Shown: positions 57,416-64,000 of the stretch, piece by piece
Position numbering within the stretch: the stretch's first letter is position 1
Layout of the letters: each line of letters begins with the position of its first letter
NCBI RefSeq assembly: GCF_010450875.1
Contig: NZ_CP048422.1
Coordinates: 2,515,001-2,579,000, forward strand
Length of the DNA stretch: 64,000 bases
Direction: 5' to 3'
From: Sphingomonas insulae
GTDB lineage: Bacteria; Pseudomonadota; Alphaproteobacteria; Sphingomonadales; Sphingomonadaceae
Notes under the pieces: generated by a model
Databases searched by the model: none
Told to the model about the DNA's origin: nothing
Seen by the model: only the letters and a program-made list of their open reading frames with translations
Made by a program: the position numbers and the translations under genes

Positions 57416-58473
57416 GGATCGCGCTGCTGGCGCATGTCCGCCAGCGGATCGCACAACCCTTCATGGGCGGGATGGAATCGCACAGCTGGTATCTGGCCGA
57501 TGGGCTGATGGCGCGCGGGCATGACGTGGTGTTGTTCGCGGCGGGCGACAGCGACCCCCGCTTTGCGATCGATCCTGTCGTGGCCGAGCATTACGAACGC
57601 ACGTTCCCCTGGGCCGAACACCGCGGATCGGCACCGCTGATCGCCCACCTCGATGCCGGCTATGCGTCGGCGTGCGACCGGATCGCAGCCGGGGGCTTTG
57701 ACGTGGTCCATAACAACAGCCTGCATCGCTTCGCGATCGAGCCGCGCCGCACGGCGGTGGTGCCGACCGTCACGTCGCTGCACGTACCCCCCTACGACGC
57801 GCTTCACTGGTTCGTGAAGGAGAGCGCGACGCCGGGTCATCACCTGACCGTCACGTCGCAGCGGCAGATGGCCGCCTGGTGGCCGGACGGCGCGCCACGC
57901 CGGGCATCGGTATTGCACAACGGCATCGACGCGACGGCATGGCCCTTCGTCGCGAACGGTGACGGCAGCGCCGTATGGAGCGGCCGGATCACGCCCAACA
58001 AGGGCCCGCATCTGGCGATCGAGGCCGCGCGCATGGCGGGCGTGCCCTTGAAGCTGTTCGGACAGATCGAGGACCCCGATTACTGGGACGCGCGGGTCGC
58101 CCCTTTGCTGGGCGGCGACATACGATATGGCGGGCATCTGGACGGCGCGACGCTGGCGGCCGAGATGGGTCGTGCATCGGTGTTCCTGTTCACGCCATGC
58201 TGGGACGAACCGTTCGGTCTCGTCGCGGTCGAGGCGATGGCGTGCGGCCTGCCCGTCGCCGCGTTCGACATGGGTGCCGCGCGCGAGGTGATCGGCGAGG
58301 GTGGCTGCTTCGCCCCCGCGGACGATGCCGTGGCACTGGCGAAGGCGATTGGCGAGGCGATGGCGATTCCGCGCGATATCCCCCGCGAACGCGTCGAACG
58401 CCTGTTCACGCACGACCGGTGGCTGGACGCGTGCGAGGCGTTATACGCGCAGGTCCAGACCGTTTCCGCATGA
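57412..58473 (+). CDS. Glycosyltransferase family 4 protein
   Basis: A 353-residue GT-B enzyme. The N-terminal RIALLAHVRQRIAQPFMGGMESHSWYLADGLMARGHDV has the glycine-rich loop; then VLHNGID, VWSGRITPNKGPHLAIEAAR and EPFGLVAVEAMACGLPVAAF with the E-x7-E pair. The resemblance is to the WcaL/UDP-glucose:tetrahydrobiopterin-type branch, but the substrate is unknown. Coupled by ATGA on both sides. Confidence 0.9.
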   Translation: MRIALLAHVRQRIAQPFMGGMESHSWYLADGLMARGHDVVLFAAGDSDPRFAIDPVVAEHYERTFPWAEHRGSAPLIAHLDAGYASACDRIAAGGFDVVHNNSLHRFAIEPRRTAVVPTVTSLHVPPYDALHWFVKESATPGHHLTVTSQRQMAAWWPDGAPRRASVLHNGIDATAWPFVANGDGSAVWSGRITPNKGPHLAIEAARMAGVPLKLFGQIEDPDYWDARVAPLLGGDIRYGGHLDGATLAAEMGRASVFLFTPCWDEPFGLVAVEAMACGLPVAAFDMGAAREVIGEGGCFAPADDAVALAKAIGEAMAIPRDIPRERVERLFTHDRWLDACEALYAQVQTVSA

Positions 58474-59414
58474 CCGGCATGGCAGACACGATCGTCGCGC
58501 AGCGGGCGATGCTGGACAAGCTGTATCGCCGCCATGTCGGTCAGGGCCAATCGTACGCCCTGGTCGACTTTCCCGACCACGCCAATGTCGGCGACAGCGC
58601 GATCTGGCTGGGAGAGACGCGCATGCTGCGTGCGATAACGGGGCGGGCACCGGATTATGTCTCGACATGGGCGGATTTCGACGAGGCGGCGTTCCGACGC
58701 GCCAGTCCCGACGGCGTGCTGTTCCTGCATGGCGGAGGCAATATCGGCGATATTTGGGCGCATCATCAGACGTTCCGGGAATATATCCTGCGCACCGTCC
58801 GCGACCGGCCGGTCGTGCAATTGCCGCAGTCGATCCATTTCCGTGACATCGCCCGGATCGGCTCGTTCGCGGGCCTCGTTGCGGACCATCCCGATCTGCA
58901 CCTGTACGTCCGGGATCGGCAAAGCCTCGACTTAGCCGCCCGGCACCTGGCCTGCACCACCGACCTTGCGCCGGATTCGGCCTTCGCGCTGGGGCCGCAG
59001 ATACGCAATGCACCGGCAGATTGTAACGTGCTGATGCTGATGCGCACCGACGCCGAACGCCGCCCGCAAGATCGATCGGTGCTGACCAACGTGGCCGGCG
59101 CGGTGATCCTCGATTGGTTGGACGATGATGCGTTGCCCGACACCGGCGGCGATACGACGGCACAGGCATATGATCGAATGGCTGCGGCACGGGTAGAGCG
59201 TGGCCTGCGCCTGCTGTCGCGCGGGCGCAGCATCGTCACCGACCGGCTGCATGCCCATATCCTCGCGACGCTGCTCGGCATCCCGCATGTCGCGCTCGAC
59301 AATGATTACGGCAAGATATCCGCCTATATCACCTGCTGGACGGGCGATTGCGACGGTGTCCGCACCGCCGCGTCCGCGGAAGAGGTCGTCGCTGAACTCG
59401 GCTGCGTCGTATGA
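58470..59414 (+). CDS. Polysaccharide pyruvyl transferase family protein
   Basis: A 314-residue protein of the ExoV/CsaB/EpsO family, which moves pyruvate from phosphoenolpyruvate to form a ketal on a sugar. Signatures are FPDHANVGDSAIWLGE, GVLFLHGGGNIGDIWAHHQTFREYIL, PVVQLPQSIHF and the C-terminal SIVTDRLHAHILATLLGIPHVALDNDYGKIS. The pyruvylated sugar is presumably made by the neighbouring transferases. Start ATG 58470, overlapping the previous stop. Confidence 0.9.
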   Translation: MTGMADTIVAQRAMLDKLYRRHVGQGQSYALVDFPDHANVGDSAIWLGETRMLRAITGRAPDYVSTWADFDEAAFRRASPDGVLFLHGGGNIGDIWAHHQTFREYILRTVRDRPVVQLPQSIHFRDIARIGSFAGLVADHPDLHLYVRDRQSLDLAARHLACTTDLAPDSAFALGPQIRNAPADCNVLMLMRTDAERRPQDRSVLTNVAGAVILDWLDDDALPDTGGDTTAQAYDRMAAARVERGLRLLSRGRSIVTDRLHAHILATLLGIPHVALDNDYGKISAYITCWTGDCDGVRTAASAEEVVAELGCVV

Positions 59415-60304
59415 CCGACATCAGCCTGCTGGTGTGCACGCGCAACCGGTCGCCCCAACTTGCCGCGACGCTTGCCTCCATCGACCGCGCGATCCACGGC
59501 GCGCCGCATCTGAAGATCGAGGTCGTGGTCGTCGACAACGGCTCCACCGACGACACCGCCGACCGGCTGACGGCATGGAGTGCCGAACGCCCCTTCCCCG
59601 TCCACCTGGTCCATGAACCACGTCCCGGCCTCGCGCGTGCCCGCAACATCGCGATGGCGCGGGCGAGCGGCCGCATCGTCGCGATGACCGATGACGATTG
59701 CGTGCTCGACAATGGTTATTTCCGCCAGCTCGCGACCTGTTTCGCCGATGTGACGGGACCGGCGATCATCGGCGGCCGCATCCTGCTCGGCGATCCCGCG
59801 GATCTGCCCGTGACCGTGAAGCTGGAAGATCACCCGATGATCGCGCCATGGGACATGTTTCCCGGCGGGTTCGTCATGGGCGCGAACCTTGCCATGACCG
59901 CCGATGCGATTGCGCGCATAGGTCGGTTCGACGAGCGTTTCGGCGCCGGCGCACGCTTCGTGTCGGCCGAGGACACCGACTTCCTGTTCCGCGCGCTGGG
60001 GCAGAATATCCCGGTCCGTTACGATCCCCGTTTCACCGTCAACCATCACCATGGCCGGCGGTGCCCGGATGAAGTCGTTCGACTGCTCGCCGGATACAGC
60101 TATGGAGACGGAGCCCTCTATGCAAAGCATTTCTTGAGAGATCATCGCGTCGTAAAAGCCATCTACAACGACATCAGGAATTTGATGCCTGGACGCAATG
60201 AGGCCGTTACGTCATTTTCAGGCATACAAAACTTTTATCTTTTTGTTCTTCGTTTCAAGGTAAAAGGTTTTTTTTCCTATCTAAAGATGGCCGTTCCCCT
60301 CTGA
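59411..60304 (+). CDS. Glycosyltransferase family 2 protein
   Basis: A 297-residue GT-A transferase. LLVCTRNRSPQLAATLASID and VVVVDNGSTDDTADRL are the nucleotide-binding start, the DxD motif is in AMTDDDCVLDN, and FDERFGAGARFVSAEDTDFLFRALG is the acceptor region. The last 60 codons switch to AT-rich usage (YNDIRNLMPGRNEAVTSF onward, IQNFYLFVLRFKVKGFFSYLKM), unlike the rest. It is the last gene of the coupled cluster. Confidence 0.88.
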   Translation: MTDISLLVCTRNRSPQLAATLASIDRAIHGAPHLKIEVVVVDNGSTDDTADRLTAWSAERPFPVHLVHEPRPGLARARNIAMARASGRIVAMTDDDCVLDNGYFRQLATCFADVTGPAIIGGRILLGDPADLPVTVKLEDHPMIAPWDMFPGGFVMGANLAMTADAIARIGRFDERFGAGARFVSAEDTDFLFRALGQNIPVRYDPRFTVNHHHGRRCPDEVVRLLAGYSYGDGALYAKHFLRDHRVVKAIYNDIRNLMPGRNEAVTSFSGIQNFYLFVLRFKVKGFFSYLKMAVPL

Positions 60305-60321
60305 TACGCATTCCGAGGATT

Positions 60322-60546
60322 TTGCTTAGCGGCCTCAATTTAAGTTATACGGGCATCAGGTCGCGCAATGGCGACAATGATCCGGTCAGTCGCTTCATGA
60401 CCGCGATCAAGGGCCGCAGCGCCAATGTCGCCGACCATGCGGCGGTTGCAGCGGCGATCGCCGCGCGTGATCCGGACAACGCCCGCATCGCGATGCGCCG
60501 CATCATCGGCGACGTGCTGACGCTGATCGGGGCCCAGCCGGACTGA
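60322..60546 (+). pseudogene. Truncated GntR/FCD regulator remnant
   Basis: A short open stretch whose product ends ADHAAVAAAIAARDPDNARI, then AMRRIIGDVLTLIGAQPD. It matches the end of the FCD effector domain of FadR-type GntR regulators (the D/E-H-x-A-I-x-A-A-I-x-A-R-D-P-x-x-A-x-x-A-M pattern). The helix-turn-helix and most of the FCD domain are missing upstream, where the sugar cluster ends. It is read as a leftover of a regulator cut when the cluster arrived. Confidence 0.6.
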
Positions 60547-61061
60547 CGAGAACGCGGTCGCAGAGCTCGACGAGCGGAGGCCGATTGCCTCTGTGACAGC
60601 GGCTTGGACCGGGCGCAGCACATGAACCGATTTGGCACGCACTGCACCGGACCCACGCCCGGTCGCCGGGATCCGCACCGTGAGAGACGATTGTCGGTTC
60701 GACGCCATGGTCGATGTGCGTCTGAGTCTCATCGAACGGTGAGGTTCGCGATGTGAAGGGCAGCGATCCGTCGAAGGTCAATCCGGTCCGGCAAGTTTGG
60801 CATTCGACGTATCGACGTTTTGCATCACGGTGGAAGTGTTGACGCCGGCGGACGATCGTTGGCCGGTGCGGACATTTGGCACGAACCCACCCGCCATCCG
60901 CTCCGCCCTAGCCATCCGCTGCGTTACAATGATGTTGCAGTACGGCAACACGTTGCGATCAAACCGGCATTTCGCCGCACGCCGGCTTGCCGCTCGCCAC
61001 GAACGACATAAAGTGTCGCCAACCCGCACGGTAATAAGCCGATCGGGTCAAGGGGAACAGC
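60547..61061. other. Intergenic 515 bp upstream of a TonB receptor gene
   Basis: No gene with coding character. It should contain the promoter of the receptor gene; close to it are several GTTGC/GCAAC repeats (60940-60975: GTTGCAGTACGGCAACACGTTGC) that could form a binding site or hairpin. An AGGGGA ribosome site immediately precedes the ATG at 61062. Confidence 0.4.
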
Positions 61062-63842
61062 ATGAAGCGTGGATACTTGCTTGCGGGCATTTCATTGCCC
61101 GTGTCGATGGCGGCTTGGGCGACGGCGACCACGGCACAGACGATCCAGTCCGCGCCAAGTCAGGAAACGACCACCCAGGCGCAGACCGGACCCGATGACG
61201 ATGCCGGCAACCAGATCGTCGTCATCGGCAGCCGCGTTGCCAATCGCACGGTGTCCGACAGTCCGGTACCGATCGACGTCATTTCCGAAAGCGCGTTGCA
61301 GGCATCGGGCACGGGCGAATTGAACAAGACGCTCAACCAGCTGGTACCGTCGTTCAATTTCCCGCAGCCATCGATCGCCGACGGCTCGGATGTCACGCGC
61401 CCGGCTACGCTCCGCGGCCTCAATCCCGACCAGACGCTGGTGCTGCTCAACGGCAAGCGTCGTCATGTCTCGGCGTTGCTCAACATCAACGGTACGGTCG
61501 GACGCGGTGCCGCCGCGGTCGACATGAACATGATCCCGGCGCTTGCGATCCAGCGGATCGAGGTGCTGCGTGACGGTGCCTCTTCCCAATATGGGTCGGA
61601 CGCGATCGCCGGCGTCATCAACGTCCAGCTCAAGACCGCCTCCTCCGGCGGGCGTGCGCAGGTCAGCTACGGCAAATATGTAACGACGCTGGACGGCGTA
61701 TCCAATTTCGACGGCTTGGTTGGCGGTCAGCCCGCGCTGGACGCGACCGATTCACGCTATCTCCAGGGCAGCAGCTCGGGCGAGCGCAAGGCTCGCGACG
61801 GCGTCTACACCACGTTCGGCGTCAACGTCGGCCTGCCGGTCGGTGACGGCGGGTTCTTCAACTTCACCGGCGAATATCGCGACCGCAATTTCACCAACCG
61901 GCAGGGCTACGACCTGCGGCCCAACTACATCCGTCCGACCACGACGACGTTCGATCCGCGCGAGGCGACCTTCAACCGGCTCGACTTCCGCTACGGCGAT
62001 GCGAAGACCGAGGATTTTAACTTCCTCATCAATTCGTCCGTCCCGCTGGGAAGCGCCGAATTCTACGCTTTCGCGACCTACGGGCATCGCGACGGACTGT
62101 CGGCGGCCAATTTCCGCCAGCAATCGGCCGCGACCAACCGGGACTTTTCGGTGCTGCAACCCAGCACGGCCCCGACCACCGGCAATTTCGTCGGGCTGAC
62201 GCCGGACGGTTACCTGCCCAAGATCCAGTCGAACATCGACGACATGTCGGTGACCAGCGGCCTCCGCGCGGACCTCGCCGGCTTCAAGGGCGACTTTTCG
62301 CTCGGCTTCGGTCGCAACGAACTGAACTATCGGACCGAGGACAGCGTCAACGTATCGTTCGGGCCGCAAAGCCAGCGCTCGTTCGACGCCGGCGGCCTCG
62401 CCTTTTCCCAGATCCTCGCCAATGCCGACCTGTCGCGCCAATTCGACGCGGGTCTCGCCGGCCCGCTGTCGTTCGCGTTCGGCGGCGAATACCGCCACGA
62501 AATCTACCAGATCCGCCCCGGCGATCCCCAATCGTACCAGACGGGACCGTTCTTCGTCGCCGCCCGCACGACGCCCGAGGCGAATTGCAGGGCGCTCGGC
62601 GGGCTGCCCGGCACCAACAATGCCTGCACCTTCCCCGGACGTGCCGCAGCGGCGGGCGCGCAGGGGTTCGGCGGCCTGCCCGCCTCCGCACGCACCAACG
62701 TCGACCGCGACAGCTTTGCAGGCTATGTCGAATTCGACGCCGACCTGTTCACCGGCCTGACCGCAACGGCCGCCGGCCGCTACGAACATTACAGCGATTT
62801 CGGCGATACCGTGAACGGCAAGCTCGCGTTGCGGTATGAATTCGTCCAGGGCTTCGCGATCCGCGGATCGGTGTCCAACGGTTTCCGGGCGCCATCGCTG
62901 CACCAGCAATATTTCACCACCACCTCCACCAACTTCCTCGCCGGCGTGCCGGTGGACGTCTCGACGGTGCCGGTCAGCAGCCCGGTTGCGCGCGCGCTCG
63001 GTTCCCAGCCGCTCGATCCCGAAAAGTCGCTCAACCTGTCGGGCGGCGCCACGCTCAATCCGTTCCGTGGTTTCAACGTCACGGTCGATTACTTCCACAT
63101 CAAGATCAAGGATCGCATCGTGCTGTCCGAAAATCTCGGCGCGGCCGGGGTCGGAACCGCAGCGCAGAACAGCGCAGTGCAGGCGGTGCTGGCGGCGAAC
63201 GGCTTCAGCAACGTCGGTGCCGCGCGCTTCTTCATCAACGGCCTGGACACGACGACCCAGGGCGTCGACGCGGTGGCGACCTATCGCGCCAATCTCGGCG
63301 GCCTTGGCGCATGGAATTTCTCGGCAGCCTATAATTACACGCAGAACCAGATCGACAAGCGGCTGAACAATCTCGGCTCGCTGGCGCAGATCCCGGGCCT
63401 GGTCCTGTTCGGCCGGGTCGAAGGCATCCGCTTCGAACGCGGCCAGCCGCGCACCAAGGTCGTACTGGCGACCGACGGCAAGATCGCCGGCGTCGGCGTG
63501 TCGGCGCGCACGACCCGCTATGGCTCGGTCATCTCACCGGAAACGACCGCGCCGCTCGGTGCCGATGCGACGAGCCTCACCGCGCTGGGGCCGGACGATC
63601 AGGTCCTGCGGCCGAAGTGGATCACCGATTTCTCGCTCAGCTATGAATTGCAGGGCGTGCAACTGACGCTGGGGGTCGACAATGCGTTCGACGTCTATCC
63701 CGATCGTCGTCCGTTCGGCCTGCGCCCATCGAGCGTCGGCGGCAGCTATCCCGCGACGTATCAATTCCTGCCGTACAGCGGCTTTTCGCCGTTCGGCTTC
63801 AACGGCCGCTTCCTGTACGCGCGGGCGGCGATCAATTTCTGA
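61062..63842 (+). CDS. TonB-dependent receptor
   Basis: A 926-residue outer-membrane receptor. A signal peptide (MKRGYLLAGISLPVSMAAWATATTAQ) is followed by a TonB-box-like QIVVIGSRVANRT (about 47-60). The plug has RGLNPDQTLVLLNGKRRH and RIEVLRDGASSQYGSDAIAGVINV, then a long barrel closing with the aromatic end ARAAINF. The ligand is unknown. The GntR remnant upstream suggests it once had its own regulator, typical of carbohydrate-responsive receptors in sphingomonads. Confidence 0.93.
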   Translation: MKRGYLLAGISLPVSMAAWATATTAQTIQSAPSQETTTQAQTGPDDDAGNQIVVIGSRVANRTVSDSPVPIDVISESALQASGTGELNKTLNQLVPSFNFPQPSIADGSDVTRPATLRGLNPDQTLVLLNGKRRHVSALLNINGTVGRGAAAVDMNMIPALAIQRIEVLRDGASSQYGSDAIAGVINVQLKTASSGGRAQVSYGKYVTTLDGVSNFDGLVGGQPALDATDSRYLQGSSSGERKARDGVYTTFGVNVGLPVGDGGFFNFTGEYRDRNFTNRQGYDLRPNYIRPTTTTFDPREATFNRLDFRYGDAKTEDFNFLINSSVPLGSAEFYAFATYGHRDGLSAANFRQQSAATNRDFSVLQPSTAPTTGNFVGLTPDGYLPKIQSNIDDMSVTSGLRADLAGFKGDFSLGFGRNELNYRTEDSVNVSFGPQSQRSFDAGGLAFSQILANADLSRQFDAGLAGPLSFAFGGEYRHEIYQIRPGDPQSYQTGPFFVAARTTPEANCRALGGLPGTNNACTFPGRAAAAGAQGFGGLPASARTNVDRDSFAGYVEFDADLFTGLTATAAGRYEHYSDFGDTVNGKLALRYEFVQGFAIRGSVSNGFRAPSLHQQYFTTTSTNFLAGVPVDVSTVPVSSPVARALGSQPLDPEKSLNLSGGATLNPFRGFNVTVDYFHIKIKDRIVLSENLGAAGVGTAAQNSAVQAVLAANGFSNVGAARFFINGLDTTTQGVDAVATYRANLGGLGAWNFSAAYNYTQNQIDKRLNNLGSLAQIPGLVLFGRVEGIRFERGQPRTKVVLATDGKIAGVGVSARTTRYGSVISPETTAPLGADATSLTALGPDDQVLRPKWITDFSLSYELQGVQLTLGVDNAFDVYPDRRPFGLRPSSVGGSYPATYQFLPYSGFSPFGFNGRFLYARAAINF

Positions 63843-63849
63843 CCGTTAC

Positions 63850-63877
63850 GGGCGCGGGCACTGGTGTGTCCGCGCCC
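63850..63877 (+). terminator. Possible terminator after the TonB receptor gene
   Basis: An 8-bp perfect stem GGGCGCGG (63850-63857) / CCGCGCCC (63870-63877) with a 12-base loop, seven bases after the stop. There is no T run, so it is only a weak candidate. Confidence 0.4.
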
Positions 63878-63895
63878 ATCGGCTATGGTCCGGCG

Positions 63896-64000
63896 ATGGT
63901 CTGGCAGCATCTTTCGACCGTCGATTGCCTCGCGATCGCTATCGTGGTGCTATCGCTGGCGGCGATCGTCCCGCTCCAGCGCCGGGATCGTCGGCTGCGA
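63896..64000 (+). CDS. Start of a membrane or exported protein (partial)
   Basis: An open frame begins at ATG 63896 and runs off the window after 35 codons: MVWQHLSTVDCLAIAIVVLS, then LAAIVPLQRRDRRLR. It has one hydrophobic helix followed by positive residues, as in the first helix of an inner-membrane protein. The family cannot be told from this fragment. Confidence 0.45.
   Translation, partial: MVWQHLSTVDCLAIAIVVLSLAAIVPLQRRDRRLR

Overview
The window reads as a stretch of chromosome from a Sphingomonas-like alphaproteobacterium (family Sphingomonadaceae). The basis is the high GC content, two large TonB-dependent receptors, an Entner-Doudoroff block zwf-pgl-edd-glk-eda, a cobA-DUF2849-cysI-DUF934-cysH assimilatory sulfur block, and the mreBCD-mrdA-rodA and rpsF-rpsR-rplI blocks. 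Gene density is high, and four-base start/stop overlaps (ATGA or GTGA) are common. I see no rRNA, CRISPR array, complete insertion sequence or prophage.

Layout. 1-9.3 kb: a TetR regulator with a divergent DUF4188 gene, a membrane glycosyltransferase, a PA0069-type radical SAM protein, a VOC protein, a GT4 glycosyltransferase, a DUF418 membrane protein coupled to an alpha/beta hydrolase, and SelO. 9.3-15 kb: an AstD-type aldehyde dehydrogenase and the siroheme/sulfur-assimilation block. 14.9-22.7 kb, mostly minus strand: moaB, dnaE, glutathione peroxidase, a GNAT acetyltransferase and lolD/lolC, with an HdeD-like gene on the plus strand. 23-30 kb: a TonB receptor, hsp20, pyrG, secG, a MarR regulator, an SH3 protein and argC. 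30-36 kb: the Entner-Doudoroff block. 36.6-41.6 kb: mltG and the fatty-acid block fabF-acpP-fabG-fabD. 41.8-43.6 kb: an RcnB-like protein and ribosomal proteins S6, S18 and L9. 44-52.4 kb: an Imm26 gene, mutL and the rod-shape/cell-wall operon. 52.5 kb: tRNA-Lys(CTT). 53.3-60.3 kb: a translationally coupled six-gene sugar cluster. 61-64 kb: a second TonB receptor and the start of another gene.

Four places stand out. (1) The 53.3-60.3 kb cluster opens with a sucrose-phosphate-synthase-like glycosyltransferase fused to a sucrose-phosphatase-like HAD domain. It is followed by four more glycosyltransferases and a pyruvyltransferase-family enzyme, with no polymerase or exporter. Two perfect TTGAT-N4-ATCAA (FNR/FixK-type) boxes lie in an AT-rich leader just upstream. 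(2) A 447-bp unit holding a GxxExxY gene, bounded by 34/35-bp inverted repeats made of 8-bp tandem units, sits exactly between fabD and fabG. (3) fabG, usually an essential gene, carries an apparent one-base deletion in a G run 65 bp from that unit. (4) The last 55 bp of mutL are duplicated about 790 bp away, and the two copies bracket an orphan Imm26 immunity-type gene, like an attachment-site duplication around a small islet.

The core genes supply central functions: NADPH and pyruvate from glucose through Entner-Doudoroff, sulfide for cysteine, fatty-acid elongation, lipoprotein sorting, replication and repair, and rod-shape growth. The accessory parts (sugar cluster, Imm26 islet, GxxExxY unit, truncated GntR remnant) sit at the joints between these core blocks.
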